Source of the DNA: Streptomyces sp. SLBN-118 | GTDB lineage: Bacteria > Actinomycetota > Actinomycetes > Streptomycetales > Streptomycetaceae | Assembly (NCBI RefSeq): GCF_006715635.1 | Contig: NZ_VFNP01000002.1 | Span: 1 to 64,000, forward strand | Length of the DNA: 64,000 bases | Reading direction: 5' to 3' | Shown: positions 49,704 through 58,633 of the stretch, piece after piece | How positions within the stretch are numbered: position 1 is the stretch's first letter | Layout of the letters: each line of letters opens with the position of its first letter | Position numbers and translations under genes: made by a program | The notes under the pieces: generated by a model | Seen by the model: only the letters and a program-made list of their open reading frames with translations | Database searches by the model: none | Told to the model about the DNA's origin: nothing

Positions 49704-50698
49704 TCAGGGGGCGGGGGTCTCGCCCTGGGCTGCGGCGAGGGCCGCGTCGGTGTCCGCGGTGGCCAGCAGGCCGTTTATGTGGGAGCCGGCCAGGGCGCCG
49801 GCCGCTGCGGAGGCGCCGACCTGGGCGGTGAGGTCGGTGGCGTTGCCGGCCACCCACACGCCCGGCACCTCGGTGGTACCGGCCATGCCGGAGGCAAAGC
49901 GGCGGCCCATGTTGTCGGGCAGGTCCTCCATCGGCAGCTTCAGACCGTCCAGGCCCTCGATGCGGGCCTGCATCTGCGTGGCGACCGCGAGGACGCGGCG
50001 GGCCACGACCTGGCCGTCGGTCAGGCGCACCCCGGCGAGGGTGCCGTCCTCGTTGGTGATGATCTCCTGCACCGGGGTGTCGACGATGCGGATGCTGCGG
50101 GCGGCGAAGCGGGCGCGGGTGTCCTCATCCAGGTGAGTAGCGTTGGTGAAGTAGGTCAGGTCCTCGGAACAGGAGTGCGTGGGCGATGGAGGCCGGCCGG
50201 TGGCGAGGATGCCGATGGGCTCATCGCGCACCTCCCAGCCGTGGCAGTACGGGCAGTGCACCACACTGTGTCCCCAGTGCTCGGCGAGGCCGGGGACCTC
50301 GGGCAGCACGTCCCGCAGGCCGGTGGCCACTTAGGACCCGGCGCCCGGTCACGCTTCGGCCGTCGGCCAGGGTGATGGTGAAACGCAGATCCCCGTCAGC
50401 CGACGGGGCGGCGGGCTCGGCCGAGCCCACCTCGCCGAAGACGATGCGCCCGCCGTACTGGCGCACCTGCTCCCGGCTCCGCCGAAGGATCTCGCGGGGG
50501 GGTGCCGTCCAGGACGATGAAGCCGTGCATGGCCTCTGCCGGCGCGTTGCGCGGGGAGCCGCTGTCGATCACGCCGAAGCGGGCGAGCATCAGCGCACCG
50601 TTCAGCCCCGCGGCGCCCCCGCCGATCACCACCGCGTCTACGGTCTCACCGGGCAGTGCGTCGCTCGCGTACGGAGAAGTCGTCACAGCCCTGTCCAC
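49704..50698 (-). pseudogene. FAD-dependent oxidoreductase (thioredoxin-reductase-like), several frameshifts
   Basis: The minus strand reads TVDAVVIGGGAAGLNGALML (GxGxxG FAD motif) and IDSGSPRNAPAEAMHGF. It then continues in a second frame (RQYGGRIVFGEVGSAEPAAP) and a third (TGLRDVLPEVPGLAEHWGHS, VVHCPYCHGWEVRDEPIGIL ... GVWVAGNATDLTAQVG). The CPYC pair and WVAGN block are typical of small thioredoxin-reductase-like or gliotoxin-oxidase-like flavoproteins. One frameshift coincides with a run of seven Gs at 50496-50502, and another lies near 50338. It is divergent from the XRE-cupin regulator, which probably controls it and the MFS gene. Confidence 0.7.
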
Positions 50699-50778
50699 CT
50701 ACCCTTTCCTCGTGCGTGGTCCCAGACGTTGCGGACCATCTGCACGACGCTAACCCCGCGTTGCATCAAGGGCATACG

Positions 50779-51378
50779 ATGTTGCTCATGACGCAAGAAG
50801 GTGGAGAGCTGGACAGCCTCGTACGCAAACGCATCCGCGCTCTGCGGGTGGCGCAGGGCTGGTCGCTGCAGGAACTGGCCACCCGCGCCCACCTCAGCCA
50901 GTCCTCACTGAGCCGCATCGAGAACGGCCAGCGCCGCCTCGCACTGGATCAGCTGGTCACTCTCGCCCGCGCCCTGGACACCACGCTGGATCAACTCGTG
51001 GAGACCGCCACCGACGACGTCATCACCAGCCCGACGATCGACAGCACCCACGGCCAGATGCGCTGGACCGTCAAGGCCGACCCCGGGATGAGCGTGGTGC
51101 GCCAGCGCATGACCGAACCACCCCCCGAGAACCCGGCGCGCATGCGTGCCCACCCGGGGCACGAATGGCTCGTCGTCCTGTCCGGCACCGCGATCCTCAT
51201 GCTCGGCCACCGCCGCTTCCGCCTCGAGACCAACCAGGCCGCCGAGTTCCCCACGATGATGCCGCACGCGATCGGCGCCGAGGGCGGGCCCTGCGAGATC
51301 CTGGGCATCTTCGACCGCGACGCCCGCCGCGGCCACCAGCGCGACGGCGACGGTGGCGACGCGGGCGCTCCCGAATGA
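50779..51378 (+). CDS. XRE-family regulator with cupin domain
   Basis: The 199-residue protein starts at ATG 50779 (AAGGGCA upstream). It has an N-terminal helix-turn-helix (RIRALRVAQGWSLQELATRA, HLSQSSLSRIENGQRRLALD) and a C-terminal cupin (HPGHEWLVVLSGTAILMLG, ETNQAAEFPTMMPHAIGAE). Such regulators sense a ligand through the cupin domain and control adjacent genes. It is divergent from the degraded FAD oxidoreductase/MFS pair with an 80-base gap between them, which probably contains its operator. The domain order and length are normal for the family. Confidence 0.8.
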   Translation: MLLMTQEGGELDSLVRKRIRALRVAQGWSLQELATRAHLSQSSLSRIENGQRRLALDQLVTLARALDTTLDQLVETATDDVITSPTIDSTHGQMRWTVKADPGMSVVRQRMTEPPPENPARMRAHPGHEWLVVLSGTAILMLGHRRFRLETNQAAEFPTMMPHAIGAEGGPCEILGIFDRDARRGHQRDGDGGDAGAPE

Positions 51379-51505
51379 CGGCGCGGGCCGCGCGACGGCC
51401 TCCGCAGCGGTGACCTCTTGCGCGTCGGGCAGCATCCCCGACCATCGTATTGCGTAAACGGGAAGATTTCGTGCCGCAGGCGCATAACGGTCTTAGCGTA
51501 AGAGC

Positions 51506-52378
51506 ATGAACCAAGCACACACGCACATCCCCCACCACGGCGCTTCGCACGGTCACCACCACGAGCACGGAACCGACGGCCAGGCGGAGATCCTCGACCT
51601 GGACGCCGAGGTCCTCGCCGAGCACACAGCCTCCATCACCGCATGGCTGCCACTGCATACCGGCCCACACCACATCCTGGATCTGGGCTGTGGCACGGGC
51701 GCGGGCACCTTCGCCCTCCTCGACCGCTTCCCCGACGCGCACGTCACCGCCGTCGACGCATCCGCCGAACACCTTCACCGCCTGCGCACAAAGGCGTGCG
51801 CCCGCGGCATCCAGGAGCGCGTGCGCACCGTGCAGGCCGACCTCGATGAAGCCGCCTGGCCCGACCTCGGCTCACCGGACCTGGCATGGGCGTCGGCCTC
51901 GATGCACCACATGGCCCACCCCGACCGCGCACTGCGCACCGTCCACGACGCTCTCGCGCCCGGCAGCCTGTTCGCCGTCGTCGAACTGGCCGGCCACCCC
52001 CGCTTCCTGCCCGACAACGCCCCCAAGGACCGGCCCGGCCTGGAAGAGCGCGTCCACGCCGCGGCCGACCGCCGCCAAGCCGAACACATGCCCCAGCGCG
52101 GCGCCGACTGGGGCCCGATGCTGACCGCCGCCGGATTCACAGTCGAGGACGAACGCACCATCGCCGTGAACATCGAAGACTCCCGCAGCGAAGCGATCGG
52201 CCGCTACGCCCTCAGCATCCTGCAGCGCATCCGCAGCGTCATCGCAGACAGACTCTCCCCCGAGGACCTCACCGCGCTCGACCAGCTCCTCGACACCAGC
52301 AGCCCGCACAGCATCCTGCGCCGCCGCGACCTGACGGTACGCACCGAGCGCACCGTCTGGGCCGCCCGCCGCACCTGA
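51506..52378 (+). CDS. SAM-dependent methyltransferase with His-rich N-terminus
   Basis: The 290-residue class I methyltransferase has motif I ILDLGCGTGAGTFALL (~59-74), VTAVDASAEHLHRLR, VRTVQADLDEAAWP and PDLAWASASMHHMAHPDRAL. The N-terminus is unusually histidine-rich (HTHIPHHGASHGHHHEHG, residues 5-22), which suggests metal binding. The substrate is unknown; similar proteins methylate small molecules. The upstream region 51379-51505 contains short inverted elements. The neighbouring regulator and flavoprotein may belong to the same response. Confidence 0.75.
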   Translation: MNQAHTHIPHHGASHGHHHEHGTDGQAEILDLDAEVLAEHTASITAWLPLHTGPHHILDLGCGTGAGTFALLDRFPDAHVTAVDASAEHLHRLRTKACARGIQERVRTVQADLDEAAWPDLGSPDLAWASASMHHMAHPDRALRTVHDALAPGSLFAVVELAGHPRFLPDNAPKDRPGLEERVHAAADRRQAEHMPQRGADWGPMLTAAGFTVEDERTIAVNIEDSRSEAIGRYALSILQRIRSVIADRLSPEDLTALDQLLDTSSPHSILRRRDLTVRTERTVWAARRT

Positions 52379-52584
52379 CCCCCAACACGGGCGGTTTAAG
52401 AACGTCACCAGTCGCAAACGAGGGGGTGTCACGTCCGGCGGGGCCGCGCTCAGCAACGCGTCCGGCGACTGCGTAGACGCCGGGTCGGGCGTACCGCCCC
52501 AGAGAACAGACGGAGGCATGCCGTACCGCCGCTGTTCTGGGGGCAACCGCGCTCCAGCAGGCACAATCACCTTCGCGTGCGAGG

Positions 52585-52763
52585 CACTGCTTGTCCTTCG
52601 CGTTCGGCACCATGGCGCCGAACGAGGGATCAAGGACAAGGCAGTGAGGAACCAGCCCGGCACGTCCGTGTAACGCAGGGTCATTCTCACAATGACCGTT
52701 TCTGCAGGTCGCCATTCGCAGAAGTCCTCTCAGAACTCGGGTGTTCTGCGAGACACTTCTGAC
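52585..52763 (+). other. Palindromic res-like region upstream of a truncated resolvase
   Basis: A nested hairpin occupies 52585-52646: CACTGCTTGTCCTT pairs with AAGGACAAGGCAGTG with one bulge, and inside it GTTCGGC pairs with GCCGAAC. A second inverted pair, TCGCAGAA (52716-52723) and TTCTGCGA (52744-52751), encloses AGAAC/GTTCT, and a related CACTTCTGAC follows at 52754-52763. Repeated TTCTG/CAGAA subsites directly upstream of a resolvase-type gene fit a recombination (res) site. The stretch 52379-52584 shows no gene. Confidence 0.45.
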
Positions 52764-52774
52764 ACACTGATCGC

Positions 52775-53062
52775 GTGGATCTGGCGCCCAATCAAGCCGC
52801 AGCTGCGGTAGAACGAAACGACTGCCCGAAGTGCGAGGTGCCCGGCGGAAGTCCGTGCCGCACGCGCGGCGGGAAGACCGCCTCGAAGTACCACACCCTG
52901 CGCTTCGTTCTCATTGCCGCGCTGTGCGAGCAACTCGAAGTGCCCGTGCCCGCCGACCGTGGACCCGGACGGCCGTGGAAGGAAGGACCGGCGCCCGCCG
53001 CCGTGCCCGCCCAGCGCGGCAGGGCGCACGGAGCCCCGAAGACTGGGATACTGGTGGGGTGA
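52775..53062 (+). CDS. Zinc-finger N-terminal part of a resolvase, truncated
   Basis: GTG 52775 starts a 95-residue product: MDLAPNQAAAAVERNDCPKC, GSPCRTRGGKTASKYHTLRF and PVPADRGPGRPWKEGP. The C-P-x-C-x(n)-C-RT-RGG motif is the small zinc-finger domain that precedes the serine-recombinase domain in many Streptomyces resolvases. Here the recombinase domain is missing and the frame ends at 53062 in unrelated residues. It overlaps the next gene by four bases (GTGA), perhaps by chance. With the res-like region upstream it marks the end of a lost Tn3-type element. Confidence 0.55.
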   Translation: MDLAPNQAAAAVERNDCPKCEVPGGSPCRTRGGKTASKYHTLRFVLIAALCEQLEVPVPADRGPGRPWKEGPAPAAVPAQRGRAHGAPKTGILVG

Positions 53063-53397
53063 GTGGAGAGATGTCGCTGCACCCGAGGTGGAGCCACCTG
53101 GCGGACCGGCTGCCGCCGTCACTGGAGGATCTGCACGGCCCCGCTACGGGTGTGGTGCGGCTTCCGCAGCACCTGGCGTGGTCCGGTCTGACCGAATTCG
53201 ACCTCGGCGACGAGCAGCTCGTGATCGGCCTGTACCGGATCGTGCTGAACAACGGGCAGCGCGAAGACCTCGTGACCTACCTCAACACCGGTCTGCTCCG
53301 TGACCACTGGCCACTCCTGCGCCGCGTGATCGGCAAGCCTCTGCGCAGCTGCTGGGAGCAGCACTTCCCGCAGCTGGCTCCCGCGGCCGCCGCGTGA
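53059..53397 (+). CDS. Possible antitoxin partner of the AbiEii-like gene
   Basis: The start is GTG 53059 or ATG 53071 (GGAGAG upstream). The product of about 110 residues has RWSHLADRLPPSLEDLHGPA, LVIGLYRIVLNNGQREDLVT and LLRDHWPLLRRVIGKPLRSC. It is short for an AbiEi antitoxin and I see no clear winged helix, but its stop overlaps the start of the nucleotidyltransferase gene by four bases. Such coupling is the rule for type IV AbiEi/AbiEii pairs in Streptomyces. No membrane segment or signal is present. Confidence 0.6.
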   Translation: MSGEMSLHPRWSHLADRLPPSLEDLHGPATGVVRLPQHLAWSGLTEFDLGDEQLVIGLYRIVLNNGQREDLVTYLNTGLLRDHWPLLRRVIGKPLRSCWEQHFPQLAPAAAA

Positions 53398-54062
53398 AAC
53401 TCCCCCCTCTGCACGAGCGTCTGCTCGCCGACACGCTCCAGGCCGGCGCTCCGTATGGCCTCGTGCTCGCGGGCGGCTATGCGGTGCAGGCGCATGAGCT
53501 GGTGTCGCGGCTCAGCCAAGACCTGGACTTCGCCACCACCGACCCGGCCGGCCTGGACATCATCACCGCCCACCTCGCCCAGGAGCTCACCACCCAGGGG
53601 TGGCACGTAACGGTGATCGAGGTCGCGCCCCGCATGTCCCGGATGACCGCCACCGACCCGGTGACCGGCCAGGCATGCGAACTCGACGTCCTCCTCGAGG
53701 TCTTCACCAGTCCGCCGGAACAGACCGGCATCGGGCCGGTGCTCTCCCTCGACGACACGATCGGCCTCAAGACCCGAGCGGTACACGACCGCGGCTTCCC
53801 CCGCGACCTGATCGACGTCTACAGCGCCCGCCACCTCTACAGCACCCTCCAGATGGAACTCCTCGGCGCCCAGCACGAAGACGACTTCGACCTCGAAGAA
53901 CTCCACGCCCGCCTGGAGGCAGCCGAGTTCACCCACGACCGCGAATTCACCGCCTACGGCATGACTCCGGACGACGTCGCCGACCTCCGCCGCTGGGTCC
54001 AAGACTGGGCCGACAACCTCGGACTACGCCTCGCCGCCCACTACAACGAAGAGACCGAATAG
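53394..54062 (+). CDS. AbiEii-type nucleotidyltransferase toxin
   Basis: The 222-residue protein (GTG 53394) shows the nucleotidyltransferase pattern LVLAGGYAVQAHELVSRLSQ followed by DLDFATTD (residues ~22-48), then a third acidic region ACELDVLLEVF and DDTIGLKTRAVHDRGFPRDL. The last block, with K-x-R and R-DL-ID, is a hallmark of AbiEii/AbiGii toxins. These transfer nucleotides to tRNA or other targets and cause abortive infection or plasmid stabilisation. The start overlaps the putative antitoxin's stop. The gene is intact. Confidence 0.75.
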   Translation: MKLPPLHERLLADTLQAGAPYGLVLAGGYAVQAHELVSRLSQDLDFATTDPAGLDIITAHLAQELTTQGWHVTVIEVAPRMSRMTATDPVTGQACELDVLLEVFTSPPEQTGIGPVLSLDDTIGLKTRAVHDRGFPRDLIDVYSARHLYSTLQMELLGAQHEDDFDLEELHARLEAAEFTHDREFTAYGMTPDDVADLRRWVQDWADNLGLRLAAHYNEETE

Positions 54063-54360
54063 CCCGTAACGGTGTCGCTGCTGCAACGGAGCAACCGCCC
54101 GGTACGCACAGGCCGGGCCTGCCGGAACCACCGCCGGCCGGCACCGAGAGGTGCTGGCCGGTATCGAGTCAAAGCCACTGCGCGCCTGGCCGGTTTCTGC
54201 AACCCCGTCGGCCGGGCTCGTGCTGGCGGCCGTCGGCCCTGCGCATTCCACAGGGTGGCTGCACGCACACTGACCACTGCCCGGCCGAGGCCCGGGCAAC
54301 CCACGGCCGAGGTCCGGCGTCCTAGGGGAGCCGGACCTTGATCCTCCCTCTGGGGAAACC

Positions 54361-54645
54361 ATGACCTCACCTACCGCTCCGCCACAGCACCCGGTCACCA
54401 CCAATACCTGGCCGATCCTCCCGCTCGCGCTCGCACTGCTGGTGTTGCGCGTCTTCGGGGACCACAGCTGGGCCTACTGGGCAGCGGCCGTGGTCGGCGG
54501 CCTCGGCATGATCGGTACCGCCATCGAGATCCCCCGTGCCGTGAAGCGCCTCCTGGCCAGGCGGCGCTCACTGGCAGCGAGCTGGACGATCGTCCTGCTG
54601 ACCACTGCCTGCGTGCTGCTCGTGATCAGGCTCGCCGAGAGCTGA
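54361..54645 (+). CDS. Small three-helix membrane protein
   Basis: The 94-residue protein starts at ATG 54361 after CTGGGGAAACC. It has three hydrophobic segments (WPILPLALALLVLRVF, WAYWAAAVVGGLGMIGTAI and WTIVLLTTACVLLVIRLA) with a basic loop (RAVKRLLARRRS) between the second and third. I do not recognise it. The 300 bases upstream (54063-54360) show no other gene. The 315 bases downstream (54646-54959) hold none either, up to the IS630 fragment. Confidence 0.5.
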   Translation: MTSPTAPPQHPVTTNTWPILPLALALLVLRVFGDHSWAYWAAAVVGGLGMIGTAIEIPRAVKRLLARRRSLAASWTIVLLTTACVLLVIRLAES

Positions 54646-54959
54646 GCCTGGCCGCGGCGGGGGCGCAGAAGCGACGTCCACGTCCGGATCGCCGGTGTCA
54701 TCGCCCACTACGGGCAGCGCGGACCACCCGGTCCGTCACCTCGCCCATGCCGATCCTGACGCCATCCGGGCCGGGGCCCACATTGGCCGGCGGAACGACG
54801 ATCAGGCTTCGGCAAGCATCGATCTGCGTGGACGTGCGTGTGGCTGACCTCAGCTTTGCGGCCCACCCGGCTCAGCTAGCAGGCAACGTTTGCCCTGTTG
54901 TGATGTGACGCGCCGTACCGGTGCTGTGCCGGGCGGCGCGGGACGGTCACCCTGTCGGG

Positions 54960-55215
54960 GTGGCAGAACGAGTACGCGTGCGTGAGATCGATGACGACGA
55001 GGGCCGGCGGCTGTTGCGGATCATCCGCAGGGGCACCGGGTCGGTGGTGACCCGGCGGCGGGCCCAGATGGTGCTGCTGTCCGCGCAGGGCATGCCGGTG
55101 GCGAAGATCGCCGAGGTGTCGCTCACCAGTGACGGGGGTTCGCGACGTGATCCACAACTTCAACACCGACGGCTTCAACTCGCTGTATCCGAAGTACAAG
55201 GGCGGCCGGCCCAAG
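54960..55215 (+). pseudogene. IS630-family transposase N-terminal fragment
   Basis: GTG 54960 starts [20 protein letters not shown] and [20 protein letters not shown], the helix-turn-helix start of an IS630-type transposase. After KIAEVSLTS the sense shifts frame and continues [19 protein letters not shown] and [10 protein letters not shown]. The reading joins IS30-type sequence at about 55216. Only the DNA-binding third of the transposase survives. Confidence 0.65.
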
Positions 55216-55535
55216 ACGTTCACACACTGACCTGGGACCAGGGTGCGGAGATGGCCCAGCACGCTCAACTCCGCGTCGATACCGGCCTGGAGATCTACTT
55301 CGCCGATCCCCACAGCCCGTGGCAGCGCGGCACCAACGAAAACACCAACGGCCTGCTCCGGCAGTACTTCCCCAAGGGCACCGACCTGGCCCGGCACACG
55401 CGCGGCGACCTCGACGCCGTCGCTTCCGCCCTCAACTCCCGCCCACGCAAGACACTCGGCTGGCGAACTCCCGCGGAAGCCCTCAACGATCACCTACTCT
55501 CGCTACAGAGCAGCGGTGTTGCAACGACCCCTTGA
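55216..55535 (+). pseudogene. IS30-family transposase C-terminal fragment
   Basis: The plus strand reads [50 protein letters not shown] and ends [20 protein letters not shown]. This is the last catalytic block (with the DDE glutamate in the GTNEN region) and end of an IS30-family transposase. It follows the IS630 fragment without a gap and is out of frame with it. The tail matches the one inside the IS3 element at 45812-45898. Confidence 0.7.
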
Positions 55536-55589
55536 ACCTGAGCAGTACACTTCTCGGGAACTCGGGGGAAACTCCGCTCTTTGGGTCTC

Positions 55590-55790
55590 AGGGCATGAGT
55601 AGGCCGCACCGGAGTCTGCTGGGACAATGTGATGGCCGAATCATTTTTCGGCGCTCTGAAGAACGAGCTCGTGCACCGAACCTCGTTCCCTACGCGTCCA
55701 CATGCCCATCGTGCGATCGTCCGCTACATCGAGATGTTCTACAATCACCAACGTCTCCACTCCGGACTCGGCTACCGAACCGGGCTGTGT
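55590..55790 (+). pseudogene. IS3-family OrfB C-terminal fragment
   Basis: The frame reads DNVMAESFFGALKNELVHRT, then RAIVRYIEMFYNHQRLHSGL and GYRT, the catalytic Glu region and C-terminus of an IS3-family OrfB. It differs in sequence from the IS3 at 45591-46898. Upstream parts are missing. Confidence 0.7.
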
Positions 55791-55907
55791 GACCCGGGCC
55801 CGGCCAGTCCGTCGGGCGGGAGCCGCGTGGCGTTTGTGTGCCGCATCCTCCCGCCCGGCGGTGCCTTCATCGCTCTGACGGCTCATACGGGGTGTGGGCG
55901 GGCGTAG

Positions 55908-57112
55908 ATGAGGTGGCTGACGTCTCCTGTCGACCCGTGTGGAGCCGATGACGTGGGCGCCCCTCCCGCCCCGATCCGGCCCGATGCGGGCCTGGCCATC
56001 CAGGATCTGCCGTCCGACGCGGCGGCAGACTCCGCCCACCTGCACCAGCCGGCCCGGACGCTGCACCATGGCGAGCACCGGGCATTGGGTCTTCCCGGCC
56101 ACGTGGACGTCGCCCTGGCGGAGCTCGCTGCGCTGGGGGTGTGCTGCAACAGCGCGGACGGCCCCTACTCCCCCGACACCGCCGGCATCAAGACCGGTCC
56201 GTATGAGCTGGCGGTGCTGGAGTATTTCGCCCATGTCACTGGGGCCTTGCTGTCCGATGTGGACGGGCAGGTGGCGTCTTCCTCCAGTGGGGCGCTCCTG
56301 CGCTCTCTGGCCATTGCGCGCCAGGGTGTACGCCTCCGACCAGGCCCACGACAGCGTCAGGCGGGCGTGCGACCTGCTGCGCATGGAGCTGGTGAGGGTC
56401 GCGTCGCTGCCCGAGGGGGCCATGGATGCCGAGGACTTGCGGCTGCAGGTGCTGCTTCGGCGCCGCAGGGCAGGCGGCGCGATCGTGGTGGCGACCTGCG
56501 GCACACCGATGCGCGGCGCTGTCGACGACATCGTCGCACTGCGCGCGGCCGCCGAGGCGGCCGGAACGGTGCACCTTCATGTCGATGCTGCGGGCGGCGG
56601 TCTGGTCGCCGCGCACACCAGCCCGCAGCCGAACTGGTCGTTCGCCCACGGCGCCGACTCGATGAACATCTCCGGACACCCGGTCCTGGGGCTGCCGGTT
56701 CTGTCCGGTATCTCGCTGGTGCGCCGCGAGTTGCTGCTCGAGCCGGTCCGCGGGCAGTACATCGAGTCCGCCGACCGCACCCTGCCCTGCTCGCACAGCG
56801 GGCCGGCATCGCTGCTGCTGTGGGCGCGGCTGCGGGTCCTGGGGCGCAGCGGGATGGCCGCGCTGATCGGACGGTGCCAGGAAGTCGCCGCCTATGCCGT
56901 CGGCCGGCTCGGGGAAGCGGGGGCCGACCCGGGACGAGTGCCCGGCTCCCTGACCGTCACCTTCGCCCGGCCTCCCGACCGGGTGGTGGACACGTGGCAT
57001 CTGGCCTGCGCGGGGCGCTTGGCGCACCTCGTCACCGCCGGGCCTGTCACCTACGACGGTGGACGCCCTCGCCGCGGATGTGGCCGCCACACGCCTGGAG
57101 GCCGCCGCGTGA
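55908..57112 (+). pseudogene. PLP-dependent decarboxylase-like protein, frameshifted
   Basis: The first frame (55908 on) has LDVALAEL-like helices, GPYELAVLEYFAHVTGALLS and SSSSGALLRSLAIAR, as in the N-terminal part of group II (histidine/glutamate-type) decarboxylases. After about 56325 the sense is in the next frame: VYASDQAHDSVRRACDLLRM, VHLHVDAAGGGLVAAHT, DSMNISGHPVLGLPVLSG and SGPASLLLWARLR. Near 57060 a third frame gives ALAADVAATRLEAAA and a stop. At the position of the usual SGHK lysine that binds PLP the sequence is SGHP. That would make even a repaired protein unable to form the normal Schiff base. The stop overlaps the NUDIX gene's start. Confidence 0.65.
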
Positions 57113-57805
57113 TCCCCGCCGTGCCCCTGCCTCGTTCGGTGCCTCCTCTGCCTGCCCAGGTGGGTGAGTTGGTGGACCACACCCCGCAGTCCGCGTACGC
57201 GCATCTGCGGGACACCAGTGCGGACTTGTTCCTCACCCCGCCTGGGGACGGCGCGATCGGCATCAGGCGCTGGCCGGTGACCGAAGGCCAGGTCATTCAC
57301 CGCGACCAGAGGTGGATGCTGCTGCAGGACCCGGTCGTCTTCCCGGACGGCCGCCATGGCCGGTACCTGCGCATGGTCTCCCCGCAGCCGCAGCCGGAAA
57401 CGGGCGCGGCCGTACTGCCGCTGCTGGGTGGCAACGTGGTCCTCATCCAACACTTCCGGCACGCAACCCGGGCCTGGCGCTGGGAAATCCCCGGGGCGGC
57501 GGCACTGCCGGACAGGCCGATGTCGACAACGCGGCCAAGGAGCTGCAGAAGGAGATCGGCGCTCCGGCGAGGGAGTTCATCGGCCTCGGAACGGTGCATC
57601 CCGACACCGGAATCCTGGCGGAGACGGTCCAGCTGTATGCGGCGCGGATCGGCGCGGTGGGAGCCATCGAGCGCGGCGAGGGCATCCGGCGGGCTCGCAC
57701 CTCCCCTTCGCCGAAGCGGAACAGCTGGCCGAGGACGGCCAGATCACCGACTGCATCACCATCACCGCCCTCTTCAGGGCCCGCCGGGCCCGTCTCGCCG
57801 CCTGA
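57109..57805 (+). pseudogene. NUDIX hydrolase, two frameshifts
   Basis: GTG 57109 starts MIPAVPLPRSVPPLPAQVG, followed by GGNVVLIQHFRHATRAWRWE and IPG. The sense then moves to another frame for the NUDIX box (AGQADVDNAAKELQKEIGAP, with K-E-L-x-K-E-I-G in place of REUxEExG) and GLGTVHPDTGILAETVQLYA. A third frame gives HLPFAEAEQLAEDGQITDCI and the end at 57805. NUDIX enzymes cleave nucleoside diphosphate derivatives. It overlaps the decarboxylase-like gene and was probably co-expressed with it. Confidence 0.65.
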
Positions 57806-57963
57806 GTGCCCGCCCGGTCACGGCTTCCATCGACAGCGTTGGAGGGCCGGTGAAGGCTGATGCGGCTGAGCCGGGCTGAGCCGGCAAGCCTGAGCCGCAA
57901 GTCAGATGCCATGGCGCGGTCTCCTCTGGCAGGATCTCCCCATGGCGTTCTACAGAAAGGCCC

Positions 57964-58326
57964 ATGTCGCGTAAGCGGCCAGGGCAAGTCCGGGCGGGGC
58001 AGCACCTGCGGGACCATCTCACCTACCGGCCACGCATCCGTGGCCTGTCCTCGGCTGCTCATGCCGAAGTCGCCAGGGTCGAGACAAGCCGGAACCACCT
58101 GTACGTCGGATACACGGCCGACGCCGTCAGGATGTGGCGCAATCTCGTACACAATCCGTACCGCAGGCTCTGGGTCGAGTACGAGCACGACGGCTGCGGA
58201 GTGTGGCAATGCTGCGGCAGCCCCTTCGAGGCACGGACGTTGCTAGAAGCTGTGATAGTCGGCATGTCCCGACGCCGAGCTCGCGAGCTGCGGTCCCTCG
58301 TCGATCAACTCGACGACTTGTACTGA
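57964..58326 (+). CDS. Hypothetical protein, 120 residues
   Basis: ATG 57964 has AGAAAGG upstream. The protein has a basic N-terminus (MSRKRPGQVRAGQHLRDHLT), a central compact part (HLYVGYTADAVRMWRNLVHN, LWVEYEHDGCGVWQCCG) and a basic helical end (IVGMSRRRARELRSLVDQLD). Three cysteines lie close together in GCGVWQCC and could bind a metal. I do not recognise the family. It is intact and stands alone. Confidence 0.55.
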   Translation: MSRKRPGQVRAGQHLRDHLTYRPRIRGLSSAAHAEVARVETSRNHLYVGYTADAVRMWRNLVHNPYRRLWVEYEHDGCGVWQCCGSPFEARTLLEAVIVGMSRRRARELRSLVDQLDDLY

Positions 58327-58633
58327 GCGTTCGGGCCAGACGTCAAAAGAGAACCTAAGCGGTGGACTGTCTCCGTTTGGCGGGTGGGCAAGTCTTGTCC
58401 CGTGCTCCCTGGTTGGGCTCGTCATGATGCAGTCGCAGCAGTACGGGATTCTCGTAGACGGCGGCGATGCCCTGGCCTCCAGTTCTCTCAAGGAGTCCGT
58501 GTCTCGGCGCGAACGGCTGCCGTTCGAGACGTACCTTCCGCCGGAAAGGCAGTGGGAGTTCACGGCGCGCTGTGTGATGCTCGGCATCCCAGGCTCCGGT
58601 TTGCTGCCGCCTGGGCCTTCGTCGTGCTTCCTG

